The notes beneath the pieces were generated by a model. That model searched no databases. It had not been told where the DNA came from and worked only from the letters and a program-made list of their open reading frames with translations. This document shows, in pieces, positions 7,232 through 13,910 of a stretch of DNA of 15,399 nt. This DNA comes from Sphingomonas sp. (GTDB lineage: Bacteria > Pseudomonadota > Alphaproteobacteria > Sphingomonadales > Sphingomonadaceae), in assembly GCA_025981625.1 (NCBI GenBank), contig JAICXF010000045.1:1-15399 (forward strand), written 5' to 3'. A program made the position numbers and the translations under genes. Within the stretch, counting starts at the first letter, position 1, and every line of letters starts with the position of its first letter.

Positions 7232-7435
7232 ATGCCCAAGCTGAAGACCAAGAGCGGCGTCAAGAAACGCTTCAAGCTCACGGCGACCGGCAAGATCAAG
7301 CACGGGGTCGCTGGCAAGCGCCACCGGCTGATCAGCCACAACGCCAAGTACATCCGCCAGAACCGCGGTACCGAGATCCTTGCCGACGCCGATGTGGCGC
7401 GGGTCAAGGGCTGGGCGCCGTACGGCCTCAAGTAA
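7232..7435 (+). CDS. rpmI: 50S ribosomal protein L35
   Basis: L35 is a small basic protein of the large ribosomal subunit. The 67-residue sequence MPKLKTKSGVKKRFK...GKIKHGVAGKRH matches the family along its length, with the usual Lys/Arg-rich N-terminal half and the HRLISHNAKYIRQNRG central helix. The ATG at 7232 is preceded by AGGAG at 7221-7225, six bases upstream. The frame runs back to 7148, but that extension reads through the leader hairpins and is not L35 sequence. rplT begins 14 bases after the stop, so the two are co-transcribed and probably co-regulated. infC, which often precedes rpmI, is not here. Confidence 0.97.
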   Translation: MPKLKTKSGVKKRFKLTATGKIKHGVAGKRHRLISHNAKYIRQNRGTEILADADVARVKGWAPYGLK

Positions 7436-7449
7436 GGAGCGGATAAGAC

Positions 7450-7818
7450 ATGGCACGCGTCAAACGCGGCGTAACCAGCCGCGCCAAGCACAAGAGGATC
7501 CTGGATCAGGCGAAGGGCTATTACGGCCGTCGCAAGAACACGATCCGGATCGCCCGCCAGGCGGTCGAGAAGGCGGGGCAGTACGCCTACCGCGACCGCA
7601 AGGTGAAGAAGCGGAGCTTCCGCGCCCTGTGGATCCAGCGCATCAACGCCGCGGTCCGCGCCGAGGGGCTGACCTACGGCCAGTTCATCCACGCGCTGAA
7701 TCTCGCCGGCATCACCCTCGACCGCAAAGTGCTTGCCGATATCGCGATGCACGAGGGCGAGGCGTTCAGCGCGATCATCGCCCAAGCGAAGAGCGCGCTG
7801 GAGAACAAGGCGGCTTAA
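7450..7818 (+). CDS. rplT: 50S ribosomal protein L20
   Basis: L20 binds 23S rRNA early in large-subunit assembly, and in several bacteria it also represses the rpmI-rplT messenger. The 122-residue protein has the signature [26 protein letters not shown] and the long basic N-terminal tail. The globular domain follows ([35 protein letters not shown]). Length is normal for the family. The ribosome site is AAGGAG at 7435-7440, overlapping the end of the rpmI stop, with the ATG at 7450. An intrinsic terminator follows 24 bases after the stop. In many bacteria pheS-pheT follow directly; here they are about 6 kb further on. Confidence 0.98.
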   Translation: MARVKRGVTSRAKHKRILDQAKGYYGRRKNTIRIARQAVEKAGQYAYRDRKVKKRSFRALWIQRINAAVRAEGLTYGQFIHALNLAGITLDRKVLADIAMHEGEAFSAIIAQAKSALENKAA

Positions 7819-7840
7819 GTTTTCTTAGCCAAGAACAAGG

Positions 7841-7876
7841 AAGGGCGTCGGGAGCAATTCCGGCGTCCTTTCTGTT
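7841..7876 (+). terminator. Intrinsic terminator of rpmI-rplT
   Basis: GGGCGTCGG (7843-7851) pairs with CCGGCGTCC (7860-7868) in a nine-pair stem with two G-U pairs and an eight-base loop. AA flanks it on the left and TTTCTGTT follows. It begins 24 bases after the rplT stop. The A/T flanks are short but the position between convergent genes fits; it may also act weakly on the minus-strand gene ending at 7882. Confidence 0.6.
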
Positions 7877-7881
7877 GCCGG

Positions 7882-8214
7882 TTAGGGGATGCCGTGAAGA
7901 CGGTCTTTATCGGTGCCCCGACGAGATCGCATGAGCGTGAAGCCTGCCTTCGTTACAGCTCCACGAGCCTCAACAACACACCGAGCGGGCGTCTCTGCAG
8001 AAGTCAGTATCTCTATTCCAAGTTTCGTCTGGTAGCCGTTGCTAAGCGCCTCAGTCAGTTGCGTGGCATTCAGGCCAACATCCGTGAGCCAGTAGACGCA
8101 TTTCCCCTGATCGACTGATACCCACACAGCATAGCTTCGCGAAAAGTCCGCGTTGGGTTTGCCGACAGCGGGTGACGAACTGACCAAAGCGGCGAGAAGC
8201 AGTGTCCGGAACAT
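7882..8214 (-). CDS. Small secreted protein resembling the ExbD/TolR periplasmic domain
   Basis: The 110-residue product has a probable Sec signal peptide (MFRTLLLAALVSSSPAVG, cleavage near residue 18) and no other membrane span. The mature part has the rhythm of the ExbD/TolR periplasmic fold. It has a VWVSVDQG strand, a DVGLNATQLTEAL helix, an IEILTSAETP strand and turn, then a helix and AGFTLMRSR. True ExbD/TolR keeps an N-terminal membrane anchor with an essential Asp, which is missing here. Cys39 and Cys79 could form a disulfide. The ATG at 8214 lies 41 bases after aceB on the same strand, with no clear ribosome site. GC in three sampled lines is about 56 percent, against 70 percent in a sampled line of aceB, so it may be a newer arrival. 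Function unknown; the fold assignment is inference. Confidence 0.7.
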   Translation of the reverse strand: MFRTLLLAALVSSSPAVGKPNADFSRSYAVWVSVDQGKCVYWLTDVGLNATQLTEALSNGYQTKLGIEILTSAETPARCVVEARGAVTKAGFTLMRSRRGTDKDRLHGIP

Positions 8215-8255
8215 CGTGCATTGTTTGTCGCACTACAGCCGAATGTCGGCAATGC

Positions 8256-9833
8256 TCAGTCCAGCAACTCGTACGCCGGCAGAGTCAGGAACTCGACCAG
8301 ATCATCGCCGACGATCATGTTGTGCATCAGGCGCGCGGCTTCGGCGATGTCGGGCACTTTGGCGAGCAGGCCGAGTTCCTCGTCGAACCATTGCTCGAAC
8401 AGGTCGAGGGTGAAGGCCCTCCCATCCGCGAGCGGCGCTTCGAATTTCAGCCATTGCCACAGCTGCGTGCGGCAGATCTCCGCCGTCGCCGCATCCTCCA
8501 TCAGATTGTAGAGCGGCACGGCGCCCTTCCCGCCGAGCCAGGCGGCGAGATACTGGACTCCGACCCGGATGTTTTCGCGCGCGCCGGCTTCGGTGCGGAT
8601 GCCCTCATGCAGATCCAGCATCTCGTCGCGGCCGGGGATATGCTCGGGCATTTTCGACAGCTGGTTGGGCGCGACGGACGCGAACACCTCCGCCGCAACG
8701 GGCACCAGCGCAGGGTGCGCGACCCAGGTGCCATCGTGGCCGTTGCCGACCTCGCGCAGCTTGTCGGCGCGGACTTTCTCCAGCGCGCCGGCGTTGGCGG
8801 CCTCGTCACCCTTGACCGGGATGAAGGCCGACATCCCGCCCATCGCGCAGGCGCCGCGCCGATGGCAGGTCGCGACCAGCCGCAGCGAGTAAGCGGCCAG
8901 GAACGCCTTATTCATGGTCATCAACGCGCGGTCTGGAGTCAGCCGGTCGGGGCTGCGGCCGAGGCGCTTGATGTATGAGAAAATATAATCCCAGCGGCCG
9001 CAATTCAGGCCGACGATGTTCTCCCGCAGCGCATAGAGGATCTCGTCCATCTCGAACGCCGCGGGCAGAGTCTCGATCAGGACCGTCGCCTTGATGGTCC
9101 CGCGCTCCAGCCGCAGCTTGGCCTCGGCGAACGCGAACACGTCGCTCCACAGGGCGGCCTCGTGGCGGCTCTCGAGCTTGGGAAGGTAAAAATACGGCCC
9201 CGAACCCTTCGCCAGCGCGGCCCGCGCGTTGTGCCAGAGGTAGAGCGCGAAATCGAACAGCGCGCCCGATACCTGCTCGCCGTTCACCGTCACATGCTCT
9301 TCGGGCAGGTGCCAGCCGCGCGGGCGAACCATCAGCACCGCGGGATTGTCGCCGACCGCATAATGCTTGCCGCTGTCCGGATCGGTGTGGTGCAGCCGCC
9401 CCTGCCAGTAATTGCCCAGGTTCACCTGGCCCTGGATCAGCTCGTCCCACACCGGCGAGGTCGCGTCCTCGAAGTCCGCCATGAACACCTTGGCGCCGCT
9501 GTTGAGCGCATTGATGACCATCTTGGCGTTGGTTGGACCGGTGATCTCGACGCGGCGGTCGAGCAGGTCGGACGGGATGGAGCCCACGGTCCACTCAGCC
9601 TCCCGAATATCGCGCGTGTCGTCGGGGAAATCCGGGAGTTCGCCCGCGTCGAAGCGTGCCTGCCGTTCCTCTCGCGCCTTCAACAGGTCGCGGCGGCGGC
9701 CGTCGAATCGCTCGTGAAGCTCCATCAGGAACTCGAGGGCGGCGTCGGTCAGAACTTCATCGGCCGCGGCGACGGCGGAGGGCTCGGCGATGATTCGGGG
9801 GCGGTCCAGCACGGCCGCAGCTTCTGCGCTCAT
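8256..9833 (-). CDS. aceB: Malate synthase A
   Basis: Malate synthase joins glyoxylate and acetyl-CoA to malate, the second step of the glyoxylate shunt, in the cytoplasm. The 525-residue length fits the A isoform, not the 720-residue G type. Visible motifs are VRPRGWHLPEEH with Arg170, LIETLPAAFEMDEILY with Glu254, GLNCGRWDYIFSYIK (275-289), CHRRGACAMGGMSAFIP, and NLMEDAATAEI, whose Asp447 sits at the expected catalytic base. In the family signature the residue three before GLN is normally His, but here it is Asn272 (REN instead of R-D/E-H). The start ATG at 9833 overlaps the DUF4170 stop as ATGA, pointing to translational coupling. The open frame to 10013 is antisense-like extension through DUF4170 and is rejected. 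Confidence 0.96.
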   Translation of the reverse strand: MSAEAAAVLDRPRIIAEPSAVAAADEVLTDAALEFLMELHERFDGRRRDLLKAREERQARFDAGELPDFPDDTRDIREAEWTVGSIPSDLLDRRVEITGPTNAKMVINALNSGAKVFMADFEDATSPVWDELIQGQVNLGNYWQGRLHHTDPDSGKHYAVGDNPAVLMVRPRGWHLPEEHVTVNGEQVSGALFDFALYLWHNARAALAKGSGPYFYLPKLESRHEAALWSDVFAFAEAKLRLERGTIKATVLIETLPAAFEMDEILYALRENIVGLNCGRWDYIFSYIKRLGRSPDRLTPDRALMTMNKAFLAAYSLRLVATCHRRGACAMGGMSAFIPVKGDEAANAGALEKVRADKLREVGNGHDGTWVAHPALVPVAAEVFASVAPNQLSKMPEHIPGRDEMLDLHEGIRTEAGARENIRVGVQYLAAWLGGKGAVPLYNLMEDAATAEICRTQLWQWLKFEAPLADGRAFTLDLFEQWFDEELGLLAKVPDIAEAARLMHNMIVGDDLVEFLTLPAYELLD

Positions 9834-10027
9834 TGTAGCACCGGCTCCACACAAATTGAGTAGCGCTCGGTCGCGGCGCAGCGGTCGCGGAACGTCAGGC
9901 GCTGCCATTCCATTCGCGCCTTCAGCTCGTCCTTGTACGGGCCGTGGATCACCTCGGTCCCCGGCTCCAGCTCGCTGAAGCCGCAATCGGCGTAATGGCC
10001 GCCGATCACCCAAAAGCGCTGTCCCAT
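9830..10027 (-). CDS. DUF4170 family protein between aceA and aceB
   Basis: This 65-residue protein, MGQRFWVIGGHYADCGFSEL..., carries the FWVIGG-Y and F-L-PGTE-GPY pattern of DUF4170, a small uncharacterised family found mainly in alphaproteobacteria. It is soluble with no signal or membrane span; the C-terminal half (TFRDRCAATERYSICV) ends in a beta-like segment. Two adjacent ATGs (10030 and 10027) are possible. AGGAG at 10034-10038 is seven bases from the second and four from the first, so I chose 10027. The ribosome site overlaps the aceA stop codon, and its own stop overlaps the aceB start. Such tight packing implies it is made in step with both shunt enzymes. Its biochemical role is unknown. 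Confidence 0.85.
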   Translation of the reverse strand: MGQRFWVIGGHYADCGFSELEPGTEVIHGPYKDELKARMEWQRLTFRDRCAATERYSICVEPVLQ

Positions 10028-10037
10028 CATTCCTCTC

Positions 10038-11315
10038 CTACTCGGCCGCGACGAACTGCGCGGCTTCAGTGGATTCCGTGAGCGCGACCGTCGACGACTG
10101 GCCGCCGGCCACCGCCGTCGCGATCGCGTCGAAATAGCCGGTGCCGACCTCGCGCTGGTGACGCGTTGCGGTATAGCCCGCCGCTTCGCTCGCGAACTCG
10201 GCCTGCTGAAGCTCGGAATAAGCAGCCATGCCACGATCGCGGTAGTCGCTCGCCAGCTCGAACATCGCGTGGTTGAGGCTGTGGAAGCCCGCCAGCGTGA
10301 CGAACTGGAACTTGTAGCCCATCCGGCCGAGTTCGGCCTGGAAGCGAGCGATCATTGCCGGGTTGAGCCGCGCGGCCCAGTTGAAGCTTGGAGAGCAATT
10401 GTAGGCAAGCATCTTGCCCGGGAAACGCGAGCGGATGGCGTCGGCGAAGGTCCACGCATCCTCGAGGTCGGGATGACTGGTCTCGAACCACAGCAGGTCG
10501 GCGTGCGCGGCAAAGGCCAGACCGCGGGCGATGCAATGGTCGAGGCCGGTGCGGTCCTTCAGCCGGAAGAAGCCCTCGGGCGTGCGCTCGCCGGTGATGA
10601 ACGGCCGGTCCCGCTCGTCGACGTCGCTGGTGATCAGCTTTGCGCTTTCCGCATCGGTGCGGGCGACCAGGATCGTCGGCACGCCGCAGACGTCGGCCGC
10701 GAGCCGCGCGGCGTCGAGGTTGCGGATCGCCGCCTGGGTCGGGATCAGCACCTTGCCGCCGAGATGCCCGCATTTCTTCTCGCTCGCGAGCTGGTCTTCG
10801 AAATGAACGCCCGCGGCGCCCGCCTCGATGTAGGCCTTCATGATCTCGAAGCAGTTGAGCGGCCCCCCGAAGCCGGCCTCGGCATCGGCGACGATCGGCG
10901 CGAACCAGTCGCGTTTGGCTCCGCCTTCGAGATGCTCGACCTGGTCGGCGCGCTGCAGGGTTCGGTTGATCTTGCGCGCGAGCTCCGGCCCCGAGTTGGC
11001 CGGATAGAGCGACTGGTCGGGGTACATCGACCCGCTGGCGTTCGAGTCCGCCGCGACCTGCCAGCCCGAGAGGTAAATGGCCTTCAGCCCGGCTCTGACC
11101 ATTTGCATCGCCTGATTGCCGCTGAGCGCGCCGAGCGCCCGCACGGGCTCATCCTGGCGCAGCAGTTCCCAAAGTTTCAGCGCGCCTCGGTGGGCCAGCG
11201 TATGCTCGATCGGCATCGAGCCGCGGAGCTTGAGCACATCGTCGACGCTGTAGGGCCGCTCAATGCCTTCGAAGCGGCCTTCGGGCGCCGCCACTACCAG
11301 TCCGAAATCCGCCAT
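10038..11315 (-). CDS. aceA: Isocitrate lyase
   Basis: Isocitrate lyase splits isocitrate to succinate and glyoxylate, the committing step of the glyoxylate shunt used for growth on acetate, fatty acids or ethanol. The 425-residue protein has the family signature KKCGH at 180-184 with catalytic Cys182. It also has SGWQVAAD (83-90), the metal-binding ADAEAGFGG (143-151), and [14 protein letters not shown], and later NCSPSFNW and [10 protein letters not shown]. Length fits the short bacterial type (E. coli 434). The ATG at 11315 gives the family-like start; only a weak AGGGA lies upstream. The DUF4170 and aceB genes follow within a few bases as one operon. A ScfR-type regulator gene diverges from it across a 127-base gap, making this promoter its likely target. 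Confidence 0.97.
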   Translation of the reverse strand: MADFGLVVAAPEGRFEGIERPYSVDDVLKLRGSMPIEHTLAHRGALKLWELLRQDEPVRALGALSGNQAMQMVRAGLKAIYLSGWQVAADSNASGSMYPDQSLYPANSGPELARKINRTLQRADQVEHLEGGAKRDWFAPIVADAEAGFGGPLNCFEIMKAYIEAGAAGVHFEDQLASEKKCGHLGGKVLIPTQAAIRNLDAARLAADVCGVPTILVARTDAESAKLITSDVDERDRPFITGERTPEGFFRLKDRTGLDHCIARGLAFAAHADLLWFETSHPDLEDAWTFADAIRSRFPGKMLAYNCSPSFNWAARLNPAMIARFQAELGRMGYKFQFVTLAGFHSLNHAMFELASDYRDRGMAAYSELQQAEFASEAAGYTATRHQREVGTGYFDAIATAVAGGQSSTVALTESTEAAQFVAAE

Positions 11316-11406
11316 GGCCGAGTCCCTGTCTTTGGTTGAACAGGTGCAGGGAAACCCATGCTGCCCGTAAAAGTCGCACGAACAAGAGAGGCACTGTCGG
11401 ATTCAG

Positions 11407-11425
11407 ACTTGTGCACTTGTAAATT
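11407..11425. promoter_or_regulatory. Candidate operator: direct repeat in the aceA/regulator gap
   Basis: ACTTGTGC and ACTTGTAA stand head to tail at 11407-11422, with an embedded GTGCAC palindrome and TAAATT (11420-11425) overlapping the end. On the aceA strand this reads AAATTTACAAGTGCACAAGT. The TTTACAAG part resembles the TTTGCAAA-like boxes I recall for ScfR/RamB-type regulators, but only loosely. The site lies 18 bases before the chosen regulator start and about 92 bases from the aceA start. I infer autoregulation plus control of aceA; no second copy was found. Confidence 0.35.
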
Positions 11426-11442
11426 TCTTGACAGCTTCACCG

Positions 11443-12861
11443 ATGATGCTTCAGCGCAAGCTCTTCCTCGGCGCCCGGCTCAAGCGCCTTCGGCGGGAGC
11501 GCGGGCTGAACCAGAGCCAAATGGCCGACGCGCTCGGCATTTCGGGTTCCTATCTCAACCATCTCGAGCGCAACCAGCGGCCGGTCACCGCGGGGATATT
11601 GCTTCGCCTGGCGGAGGCGTTCGATGTGGACGTCAAGGCCTTCGCCTCGGACGGCGGGGATAGCGGCGGCGCCACGCAGCTGGCGGAAATCTTCTCCGAC
11701 CCGATGCTCGCCGATCTTGGCGTCAGCCGGTACGAGCTGGTCGAACTCGCCGATAATGCGCCGTCCGTCGCCGAGGGCGTCGCGCGGCTGTACACGGCGC
11801 TTCGGGAAGTGCGCCGTCACCCTGAGGAAAACGATACCGGCGGCTCAGACCCGCGCGTGCTGATCACCCCCGAAACCTGGGTCCGCGACTACATCCAGGC
11901 GCAGCGAAACCATTATCCCGAGCTGGAAGACGCGTCGGAGACCTTGGGCGGAGCACTGGTTCACCCGCTGTCCTTATCGGAGCCGCTTCGGCAGCGATTG
12001 AAACAAGCCTGGGGCGTAGAAGTTCGCGTCGTCGATCCCGAGGTGCTGGAGGACGCGAGCCAGCATTACGACCCGCAGCGGCGGACGTTGATGCTCTCGT
12101 CGCTCCTGCGCCCGGAAAATCGCACGTTCGGCATTGCCTACCAGCTCGCGCTGCTCGAATTCGCGCCGATCATCGCGACGATGCTGGAAGGCGCGCGGCC
12201 GCCCGATCCGGGAAGCCGGCGCCTGTTGCACATGAGCTTCGCCAATTATGCGGCGGGCGCGATCATGATGCCCTACGGCAAGTTCCTCCGCGCCGCCGAG
12301 GAGCATCGCTACGCGATCGACCGGCTGACGGCGCAGTTCGGCGCCAACGTCGAGCAGGTCGCCCACCGGCTGACGACCCTCAGCCGGCCGGGCGCCAACG
12401 GCGTGCCGTTCTTCATGCTGCGGGTCGATCCCGCCGGCAACATTTCGAAGCGGTACGCGGGCGAGAGCTTTCCCTTTTCGCATTTCGGCGGCACCTGCCC
12501 GCGCTGGCACCTGCACACCGCCTTTCAAACGCCCGGACAAACGCTGCGCCAGCTGATCGAGACGCCCGACGGGCAGCGCTACTTCACGCTCAGCCGGACA
12601 ATCGAGCGGCCGATCAGGCCGGATCTACGCGACGATGCGCTGCTCGCGATCGGGCTCGGCTGTGACGTCAAGCATGCACATCGGATCGCCTACGCCGACG
12701 GCCTCGACCTGACGAACACGTCGGCAACGCCGGTGGGTCCCGCCTGTGCGATCTGCCCGCGGCTGCAATGCGCCTATCGAGCGACGCCGCCAGCGGGGCG
12801 GATGCTGGCGGTCGAGGAGAACCGCAAGTCGATTTCACCATACCCGTTCGTCCCGACGTAG
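11443..12861 (+). CDS. ScfR-family regulator (XRE-type HTH), probable controller of aceA-aceB
   Basis: This 472-residue protein has the domain order of short-chain fatty-acyl-CoA regulators such as RamB and PccR. An XRE-type helix-turn-helix spans about 9-64 (LNQSQMADALGISGSYLNHLER), followed by a linker. A middle region of IrrE-like helices lies near 150-290. The ScfR C-terminal domain holds scattered cysteines (352, 407, 435, 438, 443), including CAICPRLQC. Relatives control glyoxylate, propionyl-CoA or acetate genes by sensing acyl-CoA; divergence from aceA makes the glyoxylate shunt the likely target. Start choice is uncertain: ATG at 11443, ATG at 11446 and TTG at 11428 are in frame and none has a ribosome site, so the message may be leaderless or nearly so. 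A palindromic repeat begins one or two bases after the stop. Confidence 0.88.
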   Translation: MMLQRKLFLGARLKRLRRERGLNQSQMADALGISGSYLNHLERNQRPVTAGILLRLAEAFDVDVKAFASDGGDSGGATQLAEIFSDPMLADLGVSRYELVELADNAPSVAEGVARLYTALREVRRHPEENDTGGSDPRVLITPETWVRDYIQAQRNHYPELEDASETLGGALVHPLSLSEPLRQRLKQAWGVEVRVVDPEVLEDASQHYDPQRRTLMLSSLLRPENRTFGIAYQLALLEFAPIIATMLEGARPPDPGSRRLLHMSFANYAAGAIMMPYGKFLRAAEEHRYAIDRLTAQFGANVEQVAHRLTTLSRPGANGVPFFMLRVDPAGNISKRYAGESFPFSHFGGTCPRWHLHTAFQTPGQTLRQLIETPDGQRYFTLSRTIERPIRPDLRDDALLAIGLGCDVKHAHRIAYADGLDLTNTSATPVGPACAICPRLQCAYRATPPAGRMLAVEENRKSISPYPFVPT

Positions 12862-12865
12862 CCGT

Positions 12866-12936
12866 CATTGCGAGCATAGCGAAGGCAATCCAGCCTTGCC
12901 TTGGATTGCCGCGTCGCGCTTCGGCTCCTCGCAATG
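12866..12936. repeat. REP-like long inverted repeat between convergent genes
   Basis: CATTGCGAG (12866-12874) pairs with CTCGCAATG (12928-12936), and GGCAATCCA (12884-12892) pairs with TGGATTGCC (12902-12910) around a nine-base loop. The middle part pairs imperfectly (AGCGAAG against GCTTCGG). The CGTCATTGCGAG...GCAATCCA core is a widespread dispersed type in alphaproteobacteria (general knowledge). It fills the 85-base gap between the regulator stop at 12861 and the DUF5996 stop at 12947, and its strong stem could slow polymerase from both sides. No long T-run is present on either strand. Confidence 0.8.
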
Positions 12937-12946
12937 GCAAATCGGG

Positions 12947-13858
12947 TCAGGGGGCGACCGGCTCCCGCTCGAGCGCGCGACGGTCCCACTTCGCGAGGTT
13001 CGCGCCCGCCTCGTAGGCCGAGTCGAAGAATTCGCTCAGCATCCTCGCGGGATCGTCCGCTGAGCGGACCTGGTCATAGGGCAGGACATACTCGCCGTAA
13101 GTCGTATCGAATCGGCCGTGCGACACCTTGGCGTCACGATAGCCAGGCGCTTCGGGATAGATGTAGCTGTAGAAGAACGGCTCCGCGGCGACCATTCCGC
13201 CGCCCCAGAAGCCGGCGCTCGCCACTTCATGGCTGTACGCCTCGCGGGCGATGCGGTCGGGCAGGCCGGGCATGCCACCTGGATGAGGCGGGGCGGTCCG
13301 GCCGGAGAAGCGGCTCACCGCAAGGTCGAAGCTGCCCCACCAAAAATGCACCGGGCTCGCCTTGCCGCTGAAGCCCGCGCGGAAGCGGGCGAACACGGGC
13401 AGCATCGCCGCCAGCGCTTCCCGCAGCCGCGCGGCCGAATCGCGGTCATATTCCCGTGGCGCAATGTCCTCGGCGAACGGGACAGCGTCGGCGATCTCAT
13501 TCGGTCGTGCGTTGAAGCTCGACGAGAGGTCATGCTCCTCGAGGATGGCGATCAGCCGTCGGTGCAGCCCTGCGACGCTTCCGGCGTTGAGCGGGACCTC
13601 CTCGCGCGATCCGTCGCTGACCCACAGCACCATCGCGTGGCGACAGAGGTCGAGCGTCAGGGTGAATGTCCGTCCATTGGTCGCAGCCGTGGGGAGAGTC
13701 GCGAGGCCCCGCGCATTGGGCTGGAGCGCGACATGCCAGCCGTGGTTCATCCACGGCGCGTGTGCGACGCGGATCTTGCCGAGCATCTGCGCGGCGAGGT
13801 GAAGGATGGCCAACGTCCCGTGGTCGCGTTCGACGGTCAGCTGAGGCCAGTCGCTCAT
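12947..13858 (-). CDS. DUF5996 family protein
   Basis: This 303-residue protein belongs by pattern to DUF5996, an uncharacterised family. It has LHLAAQMLGKIRVAHAPWMNHGWHV near the N-terminus, SVAGLHRRL and ARPNEIADAVPFAED in the middle, and the strongly conserved SPVHFWWGSFDLAVSRFSGR followed by APPHPGG and EAYSHEVASAGFWGGG. Many His, Trp and Asp residues are conserved, which suggests an enzyme or ligand-binding role, but no reaction is known to me. There is no signal peptide or membrane span. The ATG at 13858 gives MSDWPQLTVE; a GTG at 13867 is an alternative adding three residues. It diverges from pheS across only 52 bases and converges on the ScfR gene, so it is a single-gene unit. Its stop is ten bases past the repeat stem. 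Confidence 0.85.
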   Translation of the reverse strand: MSDWPQLTVERDHGTLAILHLAAQMLGKIRVAHAPWMNHGWHVALQPNARGLATLPTAATNGRTFTLTLDLCRHAMVLWVSDGSREEVPLNAGSVAGLHRRLIAILEEHDLSSSFNARPNEIADAVPFAEDIAPREYDRDSAARLREALAAMLPVFARFRAGFSGKASPVHFWWGSFDLAVSRFSGRTAPPHPGGMPGLPDRIAREAYSHEVASAGFWGGGMVAAEPFFYSYIYPEAPGYRDAKVSHGRFDTTYGEYVLPYDQVRSADDPARMLSEFFDSAYEAGANLAKWDRRALEREPVAP

Positions 13859-13871
13859 GGCACCCACACTT

Positions 13872-13902
13872 TTGCATTTTGCGGCGCGGCATTGCTAGAG
13901 GC
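13872..13902 (+). promoter_or_regulatory. Candidate promoter for pheS-pheT, near-leaderless
   Basis: TTGCAT at 13872-13877 is followed 16 bases later by GCTAGAGG (13894-13901). This partly fits the GCTANAWC -10 described for the Caulobacter housekeeping sigma factor. The ATG of pheS lies nine bases after this box, and no ribosome site is present in GGCCGCACACC. If the box is used, the transcript would start within a few bases of the start codon. The fit is partial. Confidence 0.35.
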
Positions 13903-13910
13903 CGCACACC

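Noticed and set aside
9834..10013. 60-codon extension of malate synthase upstream of 9833
   Set aside because: It runs out of frame through the DUF4170 gene, is Arg-rich and lacks family similarity; the ATGA overlap explains the start.
10158..11339. 393-codon open frame on the plus strand over aceA
   Set aside because: It mirrors the aceA codon pattern in antisense; no recognisable protein and no separate promoter or ribosome site.
11428..11433. TTGACA as a -35 box
   Set aside because: A matching -10 about 17 bases on would lie inside the regulator coding region and none is present there.
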